Positions 1 to 11,600 of a stretch of DNA of 64,000 nt are shown in pieces. The stretch lies in the NCBI RefSeq assembly GCF_932294415.1, contig NC_065535.1, positions 85,271,862 to 85,335,861 on the forward strand, written 5' to 3'. Origin of the DNA: Quercus robur (Eukaryota > Streptophyta > Magnoliopsida > Fagales > Fagaceae). Within the stretch, counting starts at the first letter, position 1, and each line of letters opens with the position of its first letter. Both the position numbers and the translations under genes were made by a program. Under the pieces are notes generated by a model. The model ran no database searches. It was given only the letters and a program-made list of their open reading frames with translations, and was not told the DNA's origin.

Positions 1-1067
1 TACCTTCTCAAAAATCGCTCTTAGACCATCCACAATAGTGGTGCTAAATAGCTATATTGTCAAGAAGCTAAAAACATTTACCTTTGGCACCACTACTGCA
101 ACATGTATTTTAAGTATTAGTGGTGTAGAAGCTAAAAAAATAATAATTCGTCGGCCAGCTCACCTACTGCCGAGACCCGTCTCCCTAAGCCCCATCGCCA
201 ATCTGTTCTGTTGGATCTTCATCTTCATATGTTCTGTTGGAGCTTGATTTTTGGGTTTGTCTTCAATTTGTGCTGGGTTTGTGTTTGTGTTTGTGTTGGG
301 TTTCCGCCAACCCACCCCTTCCGCTAACCCAACTCGCCGACCCACGTCATGTTTGTGCTGTGTTGGTGATTTTTGATTTTGTTTATGATTGGTGATTTTG
401 TTTGTGATTAATGATTTTGTTTAGTCTAGATTGAGGAAAAAGATTGAGGATTTGGCTTGGTGGTTTTTTTTCCCCCCTGCTGTGGACTATTGGTGGTGGT
501 GGATGTTTGTGTTGTATTGGTGTTTTTTTTTTTTTTTTTTTTTTTGCTATGGAAGTTTTTATTATTATTCTAATGAGTTATTTGCATTATTTTAATCAAA
601 TAGTTAAAAATATAGATCCATTGATATTGGGTATGAAGAGGTAAAATAAATAAAGTGACTTTTGTAGGTGCCAAATAACTACATTTTTAGCTCAATTACT
701 ATAGATACTCTGCCAATTCTCCAAGAAAAATTCACTACCCAAAAATCCTAATGAAAGAGGAAAAAAAATCATAGAGGTACCCAATTTGAGAATTAGCAAT
801 ACAGTTCCAAGTTTAAAATCATATAGTATTTTTATAATCTTACTTTTTGGCAAGATATTTTTTTAAAGTTATACCCCTCTCTCTCTCTCTCTTTCTCATA
901 CGAAAAAAATTTAATTGAAAAAGATTGAACACAATGAAAAGATAGCTTAAATGAATTGAAATTAGGTGACCAGGAGAAATACAAGGAACAATTGAAATAA
1001 GAACAAATAAATGACAACATATTCTACTCCACACTTTTTGATGAACAAGATATTCTACTCCACACTA

Positions 1068-2488
1068 GAGCACCCACATCAGCTCGTGGATAACTTTGCA
1101 AAATAGAAAAAAGTAACAAATTTTACACAATCTCAGCAAAAAAACGCCCATATCAGTGGGTGTAAACTTGTGCATAAATGCAAGTTGCTACAGTACCCAT
1201 GCATATTTGCACGGGCACTATAGCATGTGTATATAATTTTTTAACAAAATTTTCTCTCTCCTCTCTGTACCTAACTCTCAGCTCCCTCTCTCTCTCAGGC
1301 GCACAACTCTCTCTTTCTCTCATCTCATCCATCTTTCTTCCTCTCATCAATCTTTCTTCCTCTAGCTTCTGCCGATCACCACTGACGTCGATCGCCATCA
1401 CCGCCGATCACTCTTTATTCCTTTGTTTCTCGTTGTTTTTGGGTTGAATGGGCTTGATCAGTGGGTTTCAGGTTGAATGGGGTTGAATGTCTCTCGCCAT
1501 CGCCATCGCCATCGCCACCGCTTGCCTTTGGAGGCATCGATCTTGTTTCTCATTCTTGCCATCGCCACCGAAGGCGTCGATCTTGTTGCTCAAGGTGAGG
1601 CATCGCTCTTGATAAATGAGTTTTGATCCATTTTGTTGGGTTTGTTTTTCTGGTTTTCTACCAATGGGTTGTGTGGATTCTGGTGTGATATCGATGTGGA
1701 TTGTGGGTAGGGGTGTTCGCGGTGCAATACGGTGCGGTGCGATTTAGCTAAAACCATAACTACATCGCACCTTATTTTTGAGGTCACATGTGCGGTGCGG
1801 TGTGGTGTGATGTGATGTGGTACGATTTAAAGTTTAGCCAAAACCATAACCGCACCGCACCTCTTTTTTGCGGTCACATATACGGTGCGGTGTATAAGAT
1901 GCAGTTTGAATTATTTGAAATTGATATATATTTCAAATTTTGGGTTTTTTCTACCCAGCCCGAAACTAATTTTTCCCTTTATTTTGGTCCAAGTTTTAAA
2001 CTATTGAGCTAATTTTTCTTTATTTTGGGCTAGCTTTATTAATCAACACTTGCTAGGTTTATCAAAAAAATTTTTTTTTTTGAAAACTAGAGTTATTAAA
2101 CTATTAATAATATATTAAATATTAAAAATAATTAAATATATTAATATACAAAGAGGGTGCGGTGCGGTACAATTTGTGTGGTTTTCTTATTATAAAACCG
2201 CAAACTGCACTCCACCATGCGGTGTGGTGCGGTGCACTATTATTTGCGGTGCGGTGCGATTATGCTATTTTGCAAGCGGTTTTTGCAGTTTATGCGGTTT
2301 GGTGAACACCCCTAATTATGGATGTGGGTCGATGGCAATGTGGCAAAGAAATGAATATTTTATTTGAATAAATGTGTATAATAGACAAACTGATGTGGGT
2401 GTTTTGTAAAAATAAGTGTGTAAAATAGAAAAAGTAGGTTTTAGATGTACAAAATGGAAAAACTTATGCACGAGCTGATGGGGATGCT
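1068..2488. mobile_element. Small TIR DNA transposon (outer element)
   Basis: The two ends are inverted copies of a motif like AGCAYCCMCATCAGCTCGTG: left copy at about 1068-1092, right copy at about 2466-2488 on the opposite strand. The interior has no recognisable transposase. It holds CT-rich DNA and, at 1708-2314, a second element. The target duplication is unclear: CTA precedes the left end and also occurs at the right end. A non-autonomous element is the best reading; the superfamily is uncertain. Confidence 0.5.
1708..2314. mobile_element. hAT-like non-autonomous element, GCGGTGCGGTGC-rich
   Basis: The ends are TAGGGGTGTTC at 1708 and GAACACCCCTA ending at 2314, a typical plant hAT-type terminal inverted repeat. 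The subterminal regions are packed with GCGGTG repeats in both orientations, which gives strong self-complementarity. The flanking 8-mers (attgtggg and attatgga) match at 6 of 8 positions, consistent with a decayed 8-bp target duplication. No transposase is present. It is nested inside the 1068-2488 element and so is younger. Confidence 0.6.
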
Positions 2489-3085
2489 AATAAGTAATAA
2501 CTACTACTTTGACATTATAATTCTCCTAAAGATTGTTCTAGTGCTAATAGTGGTGATGGCAATGGTTCTAAAGACATGATGAAAATAGGGCATGGTGCTG
2601 ATAATGATAATAGTGACGGTTCTGAAGGGGTCCAGTTGCAACTTGAGGCCCCAGGAAACCTTGCCCCACCCCATAAAAATCTATTTCTTTTAAATTGGCC
2701 CACAACTATTACAATTGTTTTTAATAAAACCTATTTCATTAATAAAAATATACTTGAAATTACAAATAAATTTATCCCATCAAATCAAACTAATTTTTAG
2801 CAAAAATTGAATAATATTATTAAAGTGTTTAACAAGAAAATATCACAACAAAAACAAAAATCTCATAATACAAAATCAATGCTTTAATAGTATATAAATT
2901 TGTTTATAATAAAAACAAAAGAAAGTTTTAAAAATTGTACCTTATTTCCAACCTTGCTAGAGAAAAAAAAGAGGTTGAAAGCCTTGTTGAGTAAAATAAA
3001 ATACGCTGATGATATGATTGTTTAAATAATATGGTTTTAAGGTATGAAAAATTTACAATTTAACCCTTATTAATGCAGGGTGAGA

Positions 3086-3253
3086 TAGGGATGGGGCGGA
3101 TTGGGTCTAAAAAGTCTAAACCCACTCCCGCCCCGTCCTGTGGTGCGGGGCTAAAATCTCGCTCCATCCTTACCCCACCACCTTTGTAGGGTGGGGAAAA
3201 CCCACATGGGACGAAGTAAGGAGGGGCGAGACGAGGCAAAATTGTCATCCCTA
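3086..3253. repeat. Short GC-rich repeat with TAGGGATG ends
   Basis: A 168-bp GC-rich island in AT-rich DNA starts with TAGGGATGGGGC and ends with GTCATCCCTA, so the outer 8 bp are inverted repeats. The interior is rich in GGGG/CCCC words. No clear target duplication was found. It resembles plant hAT-type MITEs, but this is weak evidence. Confidence 0.3.
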
Positions 3254-3699
3254 TGCTGGGTGCACATTCGAACTAGAGAACCAAGACAGTACATATAATA
3301 ATAATAAAGCAACAACTAATCCTTTGTTCATCATGCTCTAAACTAAACCTTCAATAAAGAGTCTACTTTTCTATTTTGATGATGAGTGAACATGAAAATC
3401 GGTGAATTATAATGAGATATATATATATATATATATAACTACAAGTCTTACACCTTAATGAGACTTTTAATATAACTAAAACTCAATTTTGTAATTCATA
3501 TCATATTCTATCATGTACTCCCCCTGACTTTAAAATTCACTAATTTGTGTTCAACACAATTTCTAAATCAATTTAATTTTTCATTCATAAAATTAGAATA
3601 TTTTATTAGCCTTTTGTAAGAGTCAAAAACAACCAACGACTTTTCAAGGAGATTGATATAAGATCTACACAACTAATTTTTAAAGGATGGGAAAAGATC

Positions 3700-4430
3700 C
3701 ATAATGGGAAGTCTAAGCAACAGCTTAAAGAAGAAACGTGAACAAATCAAATGCATATATATGGGACTAAAGTTCCCTAGGTACATAAGATGGATTCAAA
3801 GGCTAAAAGCTCACGAGGCTATCTTTCCAATTTCTCTTTCTCTCTCTTGTTCAAGCCTAATCTATTTCTCCAATTTTTTTGAACCCCTAACCTTGTTCCT
3901 CTTCTCCTCCTTTTATAGAAATCTCACCCATTTTCCCCTCTCCCCAGTTGGCTTATTCCCAACTAGATTTGGAGGTACTTGTCCCATCATCCCTCTATTC
4001 TACTACTTTTTGATCATGAAAGAGGACTTTTGAGGGATTTCTACTGTTCAGACCAGTCATTCAATATTTAATGTGACAAAGACTAGGTGAGAAAGCTTAT
4101 TAATGCGGAGGTGACTGTTCCATTGGTCCTTATCTGTTCCTTGTGCTTCTCGAGACGAGTCTGAGGAAATGTGGCATCTCAGTTTAGAAGAGGACTGGTC
4201 AGTTGTGGTTCCTTTATTACTTGCCAAAAGAGAAAGTTCTACCCATTACCTCGATAATGAACCTTGGGAAAGGAAGTTAGCTCGAACTTCCACGGTAGTG
4301 GGCGTAGAAGGTTTCCCAAAACTATTTCATCCACATATTTATCTTGGGCTAGGCCCATTTTCTTTAAAAAATAATCTATTGGGCTTTTGGTTCTCATCTT
4401 GAGCTCACATTCATCCCCCCACACCTTTAA
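3700..4430 (-). repeat. Possible degraded LTR fragment
   Basis: On the minus strand this stretch has an LTR-like layout: the motif aatgcggaggtgac (4103-4116), similar to attaatgtggaggtgatg in the LTR at 32.8 kb, then CT-rich DNA with a TATA-like cttttatag. The ends could not be fixed. It may be a diverged LTR of a related Ty3 family; confidence is low. Confidence 0.25.
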
Positions 4431-4974
4431 TCGTGTACTAGAAAAAAAAGTCTTTAACCGGGAAACATTTTAAAAATAAAAAATAAAAATAAAAATAAAA
4501 ATAAAAGAAAAAAGGTAGAGACAGTTTTTCAATATTTTTTTTTTCCTCAATTCATTAGTATTATTTTATCGATATCTATTGATTATTATCTTTTCAATTC
4601 ATTAAATTATTATTTTTATCCATGTCTTCTATTGATTATTATCATTTAACTTTCTTTTAGTTAAATAGCAAAAATTATATTTTAAATTTGAAAAAAAAAG
4701 AAGGTAGAGCACTTAAAATAGAATTGTTTCTCTCTCTCTCTCTTCTTTTTCTTTTTCTTTTTTCTTTTTTTTTTTTTTTTATAATAAACGACGGATTAGA
4801 AGAGTGTTGGTTTGTATTGTAGAATTCTTATTATAACAAACAATATCAAAAATAAAAGTAAAAATTTACGCCACCTCCAAACAAAATATTAGCTAGAATG
4901 TAGATACAAATTTAGGCAGACGAATTGTTATGTTTTTGGATTGAAACACGTATAGCAAACCTATGAGCTTGGTT

Positions 4975-5007
<33 letters not shown>

Positions 5008-5147
5008 TCAGAACTAGTTTATCTTTTAGGATGACATGATCACATGACAGTCATTCGTGGGCAACATTATCCAAGCATGCGGGTCTCACTGGTTTAATCT
5101 TCCTTTGATACATGCCCAGGTCCAGGTGGGTGCACCTCTATACCGGC
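4431..5147. other. AT-rich intergenic DNA, no gene seen
   Basis: This is low-complexity intergenic DNA: A-rich (aataaa)n near 4475-4510, CT/T-rich near 4728-4780 and (TA)n at 4975-5000. No reading frame or RNA gene was recognised. It lies 3' of CDT1. Confidence 0.5.
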
Positions 5148-5481
5148 CATGATCCTTTAAAGTACTCCTTTTTAACATAAAAATATAGGTAACCCCCTTT
5201 AAGATACTACAAACCAGAAATATTAACTATTATAATGTAGGGAAAATGTATAATAGACCCATTAGGGTCCCACTCTTTACACTAAAGTTGGCAGACAACA
5301 GAAAATGGTCTGGCCCAATAAGTTAAATGATCCGTTAAGTAATGAATCTTCCCTCTAATTTTCTGTAATAAAGATAAGGAATCAGATACTACAGGAACAG
5401 AAATGTGAATCATTTTACTTAAAAGATAATCCAAAGTACATTCCACCCTTCAGGGCCTAATCTCATTACACTAGCATTAGC
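5148..5481. repeat. About 330-bp duplicated segment, copy 1 (3' of CDT1)
   Basis: This segment, from catgatcctt to ctagcattag, is about 90 percent or more identical by eye to 14580-14930, in the same orientation. Copy 1 lies 140-475 bp beyond the CDT1 stop codon; copy 2 lies in CDT1 intron 2. Small indels separate the copies. No terminal inverted repeats were seen, so it could be a local duplication or an undescribed dispersed repeat. Confidence 0.8.
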
Positions 5482-5622
5482 TGTCAAAGTTCACCGAAAT
5501 TTCATAATGTCAACCATCTACTTAGCTATCAATTAATATATTTTTTTCTTTTTTAAATCCTATTACCACTGGAATAAAGAAAAGTCAAAGGAATTTGTAT
5601 TGGAATGTGTACCTCTGACATT

Positions 5623-8600
5623 TCATATGCTAATAATCCTTGCCCGAACTGAATCCAAATCTGGCACTTTCTTGATGCTGTAAGAACACAATGATGTTAA
5701 AACAGCAAAATCAAAGGTCATCTTTTCCTTTCATGAAAAAATTACAAGGAATAAGATTCAGCTAAAAAAAAATTACAAGGAATAAGCGAAGAACAATTCA
5801 CATTGCTAGGACAAAACAAGTTTAAATTTTTTACAGTTTGCTTCGATAGAGAGAGCCCGGAGAGTAGTAGAGGGGAAGGAGAAGGGTTTAATGAAACTTG
5901 TTTGGGTGTTTTTAAAGGGAGGGAAAGGGGTTTGGAGGGGCTCTAACTTCTACACTCTCATTTTGAATTCCCCTAAATTGGATAGATTAGGAAGGGAAGT
6001 AGAGTGGAAGGGATTAAAAATATTTAAAATGTCAATTTTGCCCTTAATATGTCAAATTATATTTATTTCTTTAAAATTAATAAGATAAGATCATAATTGT
6101 CAATTTATAAGAAATTCCCCTCCCCTCTCCTCTCCTTACTTAATTTTTAAAAAATCAAAACAAAAGTGAGGGATATCTATACCCATTCCCCTTACTTAAT
6201 TTTTAAACATCTAAATATGGTGAAAGGGGTAACCATTCCTCTCCAGTCTCATTTACTCTCCTCTCGTTACTTAATTTTTAAAACATCCAAACAAGGTGAA
6301 AGAGTAACCATTCCCCTCCAGTCTCATTTACTCTCCTCTCCATCCCCTCCTTTCCTTGTACTCTCCTCTCCTTCCAAACATAGTGTTAGGAACCATGTCA
6401 CAATGTAAATGATTCCAAATGACTCATGTGTCAAAGCCTCGTTGTGGTAGAAAATAAAGAATAAAGAAACCATAGAACTCCGAAAAAAACTAGCAATCAA
6501 GGAAATAAAATTTTAACTTAGACACAAAGCAAATAAACCTAAGGTATTTTTAATCTCTTAGATAATTCTATACTAATACCAAAATACACTTAATTCATAG
6601 GAGATGTTGCAACTACAATTTTGTCCCTGAATAAAAAACTAAACATATTTTGTAAAATAAAAACCCAAATTTAAAAAAAGATTTAACCAAGAATACCTAT
6701 GACTGGATGTTTAAAACCATACAAATTTTTCTTTAATTGGACTTCACACATTAGCCTGATAAAATATATCTTGAATGGAAAAAATTCCGATATCAAAACA
6801 AATTAGTCTTCCTGAATTGAAGAAGTAATGCAGCATCCTTGGTTTCCATCCTGAATCACAGCCTCCTCTATGTCCACTACGTGTAACTTGAAAAGGTGAA
6901 TCTTGACCTACTATCCAAATGCTCGCTAGCTATGTTACTAAACTCAAGATGTCTTAGTCTACCTTTGAGAGAGACCAACTTCGACCCTTTTTTTTAAATA
7001 TATAATTCAGTAGTTAGGGAGGGGGGGGGGGGGGGGGGGGGTGGGGGGGGGGGGGTGTTGAGGTGATTTGAACCTAGATGTCTCCTTTGGAAATACCAGG
7101 AGATGCCCACCAATTGAGCTAAAAGACTCCTGGCCAGAGACCACCTTTAACCTACCATCCTTACTACCTACTTAGCTAACACCTTAGCCAATATACCAAT
7201 AACTTGTACTGTTGTACACCGCAACCACCTTCATGAAATTCATGCAAAATCCTAATAACATCTTCCTTGGCCTCTTCAGCAGCATTAAAAGAAAACCTTA
7301 GTAATTCCATTCACACATGAACTTTTATCCCCATTCATATCTCTAAGAGCCCAAAAAACTTCTCCCTAGAACAGCCTAACCACCCGTAATCTCCACATGT
7401 ATGGACGAGATCTTCACATAAGATCTCACAACTTCTTCTAGATATAACTTCTTATTAACAAAACAATCCCTTCCTTCCACAGTTGAATTAATCATCAGAC
7501 TTCCAACAAAATTTACTCCTACAGAACTTTGCCATTGCAATGGAAAAGGTTATTATCCATATAACCTTCCAAAAGACAAATCCTTCTACAATTATTTAAA
7601 AAAATTAAATAAAAATAAAAACACCAATCCTCACAAGATTCCAAAGAAATTATCTTCTTCTTTTTTCAAAAAAATTGTATCCTTTTAGCACTCTTTTGAC
7701 CACATACCCTTAACTTTTGCCTCAACAGACCTCCATAGTAACAGCAACACAATATATGCTCTTACAAGGAAATCCACCCTCTCCAGAACCCAAAACACCT
7801 TTTACTTTGAGTTCATCCCAGATTGCAAAATCCTACTTTGTCTCTAACAAATCACATCATCCACAAAGTCACACTCAAACACATAATATTAAAAATAAAA
7901 GATAGCATCTAGAGTTCCAACTTCCAATCCTAAATAACTTTCATGTGTATCAGGTTCCAATGCTTCATGCCTCCCAAATAAAACCATATTACTCACTAAC
8001 AATGTGCTCTTATCTCATGTATAGAAAAAAAAATCTGGAAAAAGGCTTGCCAAGGCTCCTCGCACCGCATTTGCTGCAAGAAAAAGGCTTCCACCAAGAC
8101 TACCTGAACGACTTTTCCAGAAAAAGGTTTTTCCTCATGTACTTGCCTTTAATACCTTTTTTAGAGAATTACCAACCAATCATAATACCTTTTGTGAGAA
8201 GATTTTAGCTTTTGATCCAAGTCCCCCCAAATCCAAATGAACAAATTAAATTACAAAATCAAGTATAAGTCCCAGAGTCAATCCAAGTTCAAACAAGAAC
8301 ACCAATAAGGCATTATATCAGGTTTATAATTTATGACATATGGCCTGTTAAATTAACTTTTTTTTTGATAGGTAATAACAAATTTATTGATAATAGAAGT
8401 ACAATGGATTTACGATAGTAAACTCATTGCACTGAAAAAAAAATACAAACCAATCAAAAAGAAAGACTAGCAGAATTAAGAAAATCAAACAAAGAATGAC
8501 AATGCGTAAACCCCCAAATACGAGACCACTCAAACAAAGTCCTAAGCAGCAAAGACTTCACACAATCTACAAGTCTCTCAATATCCTCAAAAGTTTGGGC

Positions 8601-11600
8601 ATTGCGCTCCTTCCAAATTAACCACATAAGACACGCTGGAACCATATTCCACACATTTGAAGTGTGACTCCCTAACCAATTCCACCATGCAGAGAGAAGA
8701 AAAACAACGTTCTTCGGCATCACCCACTGAACGCCAAACAAACAAAGGACTTCACTCCACAAGGTATGAGCATACTTACAATGGATCAATAAGTGATCCA
8801 TAGTTTCCTCTTCACATCGACAAAGGCAGCACCAATTAACAAGAGGTAAATGCTTCTTAACAAGGTTGTCTATAGTAAGAATCCCACCCCTAGCAGCTGT
8901 ACATAAAAAGAAAGCCACCCTTTTAGGGACCTTAACACACCATATGCTCTTCCAAGGAAAAGACACCAACGGGGCTGCTAGCAATGAGAAATAGAAAGAG
9001 CGCACATCAAAAACACCACTACGATTCAATTGCCATATCATGGTGTCATCACTCCCTCTAGGTAGCTTGGATGAGATATGCGCAAAAAAATCATAAAAGA
9101 TCCCTGTCTCCCAATCCTGAAAAGCACGACGGAAACGTAAGTTCCAACTTCTACCACCCCCATCCGGTGCATAGTCAACCATATCAGAAATCATAGCTGA
9201 CTTATCCATAGCAATAGCAAACATAGCCGGATATAAATCTTTCAGGGCAGTAGGGCTACTCCAAGGGTCATACCAAAATCTGATACGAAAACCCTCACCT
9301 GCTGCATACAACACATGACCAAAAAAGCTCTCAACCCCCTTCCTAATGTTCTTCCACATACCACATCCATGCGTCCCTCTAACAACTCTAGTACACCATC
9401 CCCCACTGGCCTCCCCATATTTGGAAGCTATAACTTGCCTCCATAAATGTGTGACCTCATTCCCAAATCGCCATAGCCACTTCCCAAGCAAAGCTTGGTT
9501 AAATAGCCCAATCTTCCGGATCCCCAAGCCACCTACCTCCACGGGCCACACAACTTTCTCCCACGCAACAAGTGAGAATTTAAAAACATCATTAGATCTC
9601 CCCCAAAGGTTAAATTAACAAAAGATATATAAAGTAAAACACATATTTTATATATGAGTGATCAATGTAATTAGACTCATCTTTTGCAAATGAATCTGCT
9701 TAGGTTCAAGTTTGATCTGATTATAATCAAACTTAATGGGAAGGAAATTACATTGGAAAGCCTAGTTTATAGAACAATCAAATTGTAATTTACTAATAAG
9801 AATTGGAACTTCTTTCCACCAGTTTACAGCCCTACATTAAGTTATGGATCTCTTAAGTTGGCTTTGTCAATCTAATGAAAAATACTCATTTATCTTTTCA
9901 TGTCCTAAGACCTATGTCACACCAATATTCAGGTGCTACGTTCTCATCACAAAAACATGTTATAAAAGAGAAATATGCTAACCCACTTGTACATGATATC
10001 GCCACCAGGTGTTAACTTCCTGTAGATCCAATCTGGAACCAGATTTTCAAGAAGTCCAATCTGTTCTTCAACTTCTCCTGAAAAGAAGACAAGAAATTTC
10101 ATCAATAATCAATTTTTGAAATAAAATCCTCTACTACTGGAGCACCATTGTACATACCTCTCTCAACAATATCAAAACTATTCATTATTATCTTGTGCAC
10201 AAGCTCCTCTTTTGTTATTGCACAGCAGTTGACTGACTTGAATATTTGGTAAATCAGAGCAACTAGGTCAGGCAAGGAAGAAGACATCTGCTGGACCGCT
10301 GTTACACCTGCTATACTCTTCTCACAAACCTCATCAAGAAATCCAAGGCTCTTGACCTATAATAGGAAAACTCTTTAGTTGAAAGTACAGGATAAAAAAA
10401 ATAGTAGAAGAGAGAGAATTATTCATTATTATAAGAGTTACTCATGTTTAAGTTTATATTAACTTGTTATCTTATATTAGCGTCTAGGCATTCTGGTAAT
10501 CTTGTCATATAACTCCAATATAAATAAGTGCAAAGGTGAGGGACTAATTGATCAAACCCAACACCTTTTTTTCTACTCTTTATGTCTCTCTCTGTATCAT
10601 TCTTCTCTCTTAACCTTAATCTTTCATATTTTACACCACCTTAGTATTAGAGCCCCAATCCAACCATAAAACGCACTAACACAATCCAGAGATCATTGTA
10701 AGATGATAGAAGTATGCTGTTGGTGGCTCATTGGTTGAATCTGATTATTGTTTTGGTTTGATCGGCGTGTATTACTACATGTGACTTGGGTTTTTGTCAT
10801 ATTTTAAGTTGTTTGAGTTCCATATGACTGAAGAGAAATCTTTGTCCTGGCTGAGGACAAAAAATCTTTGATTAAATAATATACCTAAATCGATTACCTC
10901 GAAGAAGTTGAATGGTTTAAATTATTTAGCTTGGGCACGTGCTGTGAAAGTTCTTCTGCGTGGGAAAAATTAATTGATATATAAGATGGTTATAGCATAG
11001 TATAAAACCCCACATCACCACTACAGTTGAATTTTATTACTCTGATAAGAATTTGGAAGTCTGTTGTAGAATCTTTTTTGCAACAGAGTAATGTTTCACA
11101 GGTTTATGAGATTTACGAGAAAAGTTTCACAGCTAAGGTGAGTACAGTATCTCATAGCTTTAGGTAACTTGCTAAAGGTGAGACAAAAAGATAAAAGTTA
11201 GCTTATTATCAAATAAAAAAGCTAGTTTTGTTGTTTATTTGGAAAAATGGGAGACAAAAAGCAAAAAGCTGGAAACAAAAGCAAACTTGCCAGACGGACA
11301 AACAGTTTGGAAACAATTGCCTGATTTCTACAGTACTCTTAAAAAATAGTGGGATCAATTGATAATAGTACTCTTTATGTCCCTGATTTTCCCTTTAGTT
11401 TGTTTTCTGTTAACTAATTGACTGAAACCTTACATGTGTTTTTTAGGACCATAAGTTCAATTGACAGCATAAGACTAGAAGTTATTCTTACCAAAAATTC
11501 TTAAGTCTATCCAGAGGCTTTAGGATTATACAAAAAGAATTGAATATGTTATTTAGATAAACCAATCTTTTTCTAAAATCATAAAATTAGGTTATTGAAG

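Noticed and set aside
7081..7147. Functional tRNA gene
   Set aside because: A and B boxes are present, but the cloverleaf arms do not pair and the unit is flanked by a target duplication, so it is a SINE.
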